In this document: piece by piece, positions 6,503-8,282 of the stretch
How positions within the stretch are numbered: the first letter of the stretch is position 1
Layout: each line of letters begins with the position of its first letter
NCBI GenBank assembly: GCA_028292065.1
Contig: JAQGNC010000461.1
Span: forward strand, 1-8,282
From: Betaproteobacteria bacterium
GTDB lineage: Bacteria; Pseudomonadota; Gammaproteobacteria; Burkholderiales; SG8-41
DNA length: 8,282 nucleotides
Direction of reading: 5' to 3'
Made by a program: the position numbers and the translations under genes
Notes under the pieces: generated by a model
Told to the model about the DNA's origin: nothing
The model's database searches: none
The model's input: only the letters and a program-made list of their open reading frames with translations

Positions 6503-6877
6503 CTACGAATAGAGCCTCAGGTTGCCGGCTTTGACGTGAGGCATGAGCGTCGTTACGTTGCCGTAAGCGACCTTTGCACTCATCAGCGGATTCGTGACCA
6601 TCACGGCCGAGGTGCCCATGAACATCGTGTAGCCGTCCGCCGGCGCGTTGATCAGCGCCATGGCGCCGACCGCGCCGATGCCGCCCGGACGGTTATCCAC
6701 GAGCACCTGTTTTTCCCAGGCATCGGTGAAGTCCTTCGCGATCAGGCGCGCGACGACGTCGGTCCCTGCGCCTGGCGCATACGGAGTGATCATGCGTACC
6801 GGGTACGGCGGCGCGGCGGCGAACGCGTGTCCCGTCAGCGCCGCGGCCGCGGCGAAAACAGCGATCAGCGCTTTCAT
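6503..6877 (-). pseudogene. TctC/Bug receptor with a large in-frame internal deletion
   Basis: This is an uninterrupted 124-codon reading frame in a family of about 320 residues. The N-terminal part is normal: a signal peptide to about residue 21 (MKALIAVFAA, HAFA), then YPVRMITPYAPGAGTD, LVDNRPGGIGAVGA and ADGYTMFMGTS to TNPLM at 95-99. It then passes directly into SAKVAYGNV and ends VKAGNLRLYS. The full-length copy downstream has AEVAKWGEV about 18 residues from its end, so the tail is best read as the original C terminus joined to the first lobe, with about 200 residues missing. A second reading aligns the tail with the mid-protein segment before the KALAVTS motif. Either way most of the ligand-binding fold is absent. 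The ATG overlaps the DUF4387 stop as ATGA and the stop is one base from the next ATG, so coupling is preserved. It could be expressed as a small secreted protein, but no function is known for such a form. Confidence 0.75.
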
Positions 6878-7182
6878 GGAATCTGGATGTCCATCAAAGG
6901 CGCGTACTGCTGCCCGCCGTGACTGTCGCTGTCACGCGGATCGCCTTGCACGTAAGGCCGCGGGATCGTCGCCTTGATCGCACGGGCGTGGTCGCAGAAG
7001 AAGAACTTCACGTCCGACGCCGACAGCGAATAGAGCTGCGCGATGACCTCGCGCGAGAGGCTGCCCGAGCGCTTCACGCGCTCGTAGGTCTCGGCGTCGT
7101 CGAACATGATATCGAAGGTGAGCTCGAACGGACCTGCGTTCTTGCTCCGGATGAGGCGGGAGAGCTCGGCGAGTGAGGTCAT
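6874..7182 (-). CDS. DUF4387 domain-containing protein
   Basis: The 102-residue product is a complete DUF4387 protein. It opens LAELSRLIRSKNAGPFELTF, continues FDDAETYERVKRSG, has a central FFCDHARAIKATIPRP segment, and closes with the family's GGQQYAPLMDIQI end. The biochemical role of the family is not established to my knowledge. It is usually encoded next to, or fused to, an AtuA-type protein, and that is the case here: its ATG overlaps the AtuA-family stop as ATGA. It may therefore be a small subunit of an AtuA complex. It has no signal peptide or membrane segment. Its start is well supported by AAAAGGA 7 bases upstream, and its own stop overlaps the next gene's ATG. Confidence 0.9.
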   Translation of the reverse strand: MTSLAELSRLIRSKNAGPFELTFDIMFDDAETYERVKRSGSLSREVIAQLYSLSASDVKFFFCDHARAIKATIPRPYVQGDPRDSDSHGGQQYAPLMDIQIP

Positions 7183-8282
7183 GCTGCGATCCTTTTGGCG
7201 TCAGCGCCGTCCACTTGCGAGAGCTCCATGCGGAACATCTCGAGGGGGTGGTCGGGCTCGACCACGTGATTGACGTTGAACTTGTACACCGCGCCGCGAT
7301 CGGTGTGGTTGTACGGGCACGCCAAGCCGGTGATGAGGCCGCTCCACTCGGGAATCGGCAGGTGCAGCGCCTGGTGGCGGATGACGCCCGCGATCGTGCT
7401 CGCAGTCTCCTGTGTCGGAGCGGTGACTTCGAATACCAGACAGAGCTCGTGCGACCGTATCTCCTTCACCGGCTCGAGCGGACCCATGGTGCCGTTCTTG
7501 CCGTAGACGCGCACGTGCAGCAGATAGTCCTCGGACCTGAGCTCGTCGCCGAAGATCATGTGGATCCGGGCCTTGATTTTCTCGTCCAGCCGCGCGAGCC
7601 AGTCGTCGACCTGGCGGATGATGTAGGGATCCCGGATCGAGCCCAGCAGGATGCTCTGGTAGCCGACCTTCTCCGCGCCTTCGAGCTTGACCGTGTAGCG
7701 GGAGGCCTCGACGAACTTGCTGCCGGTCACCTTGACCGCTGTGTCGCTCATCGCTTCGTACTGCGAGTCGGTGAGATCGAGCGTGCCCGAGCACTCCACG
7801 AGTCGGAACGGATCGCCGTTCTCGTACAGGCTGTGCGAAGCGATGCTCTGCGGCGTGCAGCGCAGTGCCGAGTCGGGCGCTTCGATCACGAAATGATCCT
7901 GGCGCACCCACGCGAACATGCAGTCCGGCGTCTTGCGGTTCACGACGGCAGCCGCACCGCATTCGAGGATCTTCGCGGCGTGCCATGCCATCGCGGGATT
8001 GAAGCCGCGCATGATCGGCACCGAGGCGAAGATCGCGGTGTCGCTCGCGCGGCCGGCGATCACGACGTCCGCACCGGCTTCGAGCGCGGCGATGAAAGGC
8101 TCTGCGCCCATCATGCCGACGATGTGCTCACTACGGTCTATGGTCGCTTCCTCGAAGTGCGGCGCGGGGCTGAGCGGATGGATGCGCCCTTCCCCGAGAC
8201 GCTTCTTCAGATAGCTCTTCTCCTGCTCGCCCTTGATCAGCGCGAGCCTGAAGGAGAGGCTCTCTTTCCTCGCGATGCCCCT
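7179..8282 (-). CDS. AtuA-family (DUF1446) acyclic terpene utilisation-like protein, 5' end outside window
   Basis: The frame is open from the stop at 7179 to the window's right edge, giving 367 visible residues of a family usually near 450 or more, so the N terminus is missing. The ATG at 8114 is internal: the frame upstream encodes family-like sequence such as LKKRLGEGRIHPLSPAPHFE and EEATIDRSEHIVGMMGAEPF, leading straight into LEAGADVVIAGRASDTAIFA, the strongest family signature. The C-terminal part includes HVRVYGKNGTMGPLEP and NHVVEPDHPLEMFRMEL, also typical. AtuA proteins were named from acyclic terpene (citronellol/geraniol) catabolism in Pseudomonas, but most homologues, this one included, sit in other catabolic clusters and their reaction is not settled. 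Cytoplasmic by lack of visible export features, although the N terminus cannot be checked. Its stop overlaps the DUF4387 start. The promoter of this operon must lie outside the window or upstream genes exist. Confidence 0.92.
   Translation of the reverse strand, partial: RGIARKESLSFRLALIKGEQEKSYLKKRLGEGRIHPLSPAPHFEEATIDRSEHIVGMMGAEPFIAALEAGADVVIAGRASDTAIFASVPIMRGFNPAMAWHAAKILECGAAAVVNRKTPDCMFAWVRQDHFVIEAPDSALRCTPQSIASHSLYENGDPFRLVECSGTLDLTDSQYEAMSDTAVKVTGSKFVEASRYTVKLEGAEKVGYQSILLGSIRDPYIIRQVDDWLARLDEKIKARIHMIFGDELRSEDYLLHVRVYGKNGTMGPLEPVKEIRSHELCLVFEVTAPTQETASTIAGVIRHQALHLPIPEWSGLITGLACPYNHTDRGAVYKFNVNHVVEPDHPLEMFRMELSQVDGADAKRIAA
7190..7196 (-). promoter_or_regulatory. Ribosome binding site of the DUF4387 gene
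   Basis: AAAAGGA on the minus strand lies 7 bases before the ATG at 7182, inside the last codons of the AtuA-family gene. It is the best Shine-Dalgarno sequence in the right-hand operon and suggests the DUF4387 protein is made in good amount relative to the downstream genes, which depend more on coupling. Confidence 0.6.

Noticed and set aside
5536..6534. Plus-strand open frame (332 codons) opposite the SMP-30-like gene
   Set aside because: The minus-strand frame has all SMP-30 metal ligands; the opposite frame has no family resemblance and no ribosome site.
8112..8114. ATG at 8114 as the start of the AtuA-family protein
   Set aside because: The frame remains open to the window edge and encodes family-like sequence upstream, so this is an internal methionine.

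Overview
The window is a GC-rich bacterial stretch in which every supportable gene is on the minus strand, so transcription runs from the right edge to the left. The repeated Bug/TctC-type periplasmic receptors without their membrane subunits, the FCD-type GntR regulator and the base composition suggest a betaproteobacterium of the Burkholderiales type. That placement is inference; there is no rRNA or other marker gene here.

Right part (8282 down to about 3595): a tightly packed catabolic-looking operon. In transcription order it holds an AtuA-family (DUF1446) protein cut by the window edge, a small DUF4387 protein, a TctC-type receptor with most of its interior missing, an SMP-30/gluconolactonase-like protein, a full-length TctC-type receptor, a cyclase-family (PF04199) metal hydrolase, and a frameshifted, truncated fourth receptor. 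Neighbouring genes overlap by 4 or 8 bases or are 1 base apart, and several junctions are ATGA stop/start overlaps, so translation is probably coupled through the whole set.

Left part (about 3200 down to 47): a second probable unit with gntR (FCD family), another full-length TctC-type receptor and an FAD-dependent oxidoreductase. In front of gntR is a perfect 10-base palindrome, TGGTATACCA, that contains the -10 hexamer of a plausible extended -10 promoter. This is the layout expected of an autoregulated FCD repressor.

Taken together, the window looks like a locus for uptake and breakdown of an organic acid or lactone-forming compound. The receptors would bind a carboxylate in the periplasm, the SMP-30-like and cyclase-family proteins would open lactone, ester or amide bonds, the AtuA/DUF4387 pair would act on an acid or its CoA derivative, and the FAD enzyme would oxidise an intermediate. 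The substrate cannot be read from the sequence. The most unusual points are two differently broken receptor copies inside an otherwise intact operon, and the combination of AtuA/DUF4387 with two hydrolase families and receptor genes. There is no gene-free stretch over 300 bases and no RNA gene, CRISPR array or insertion sequence that I can see.
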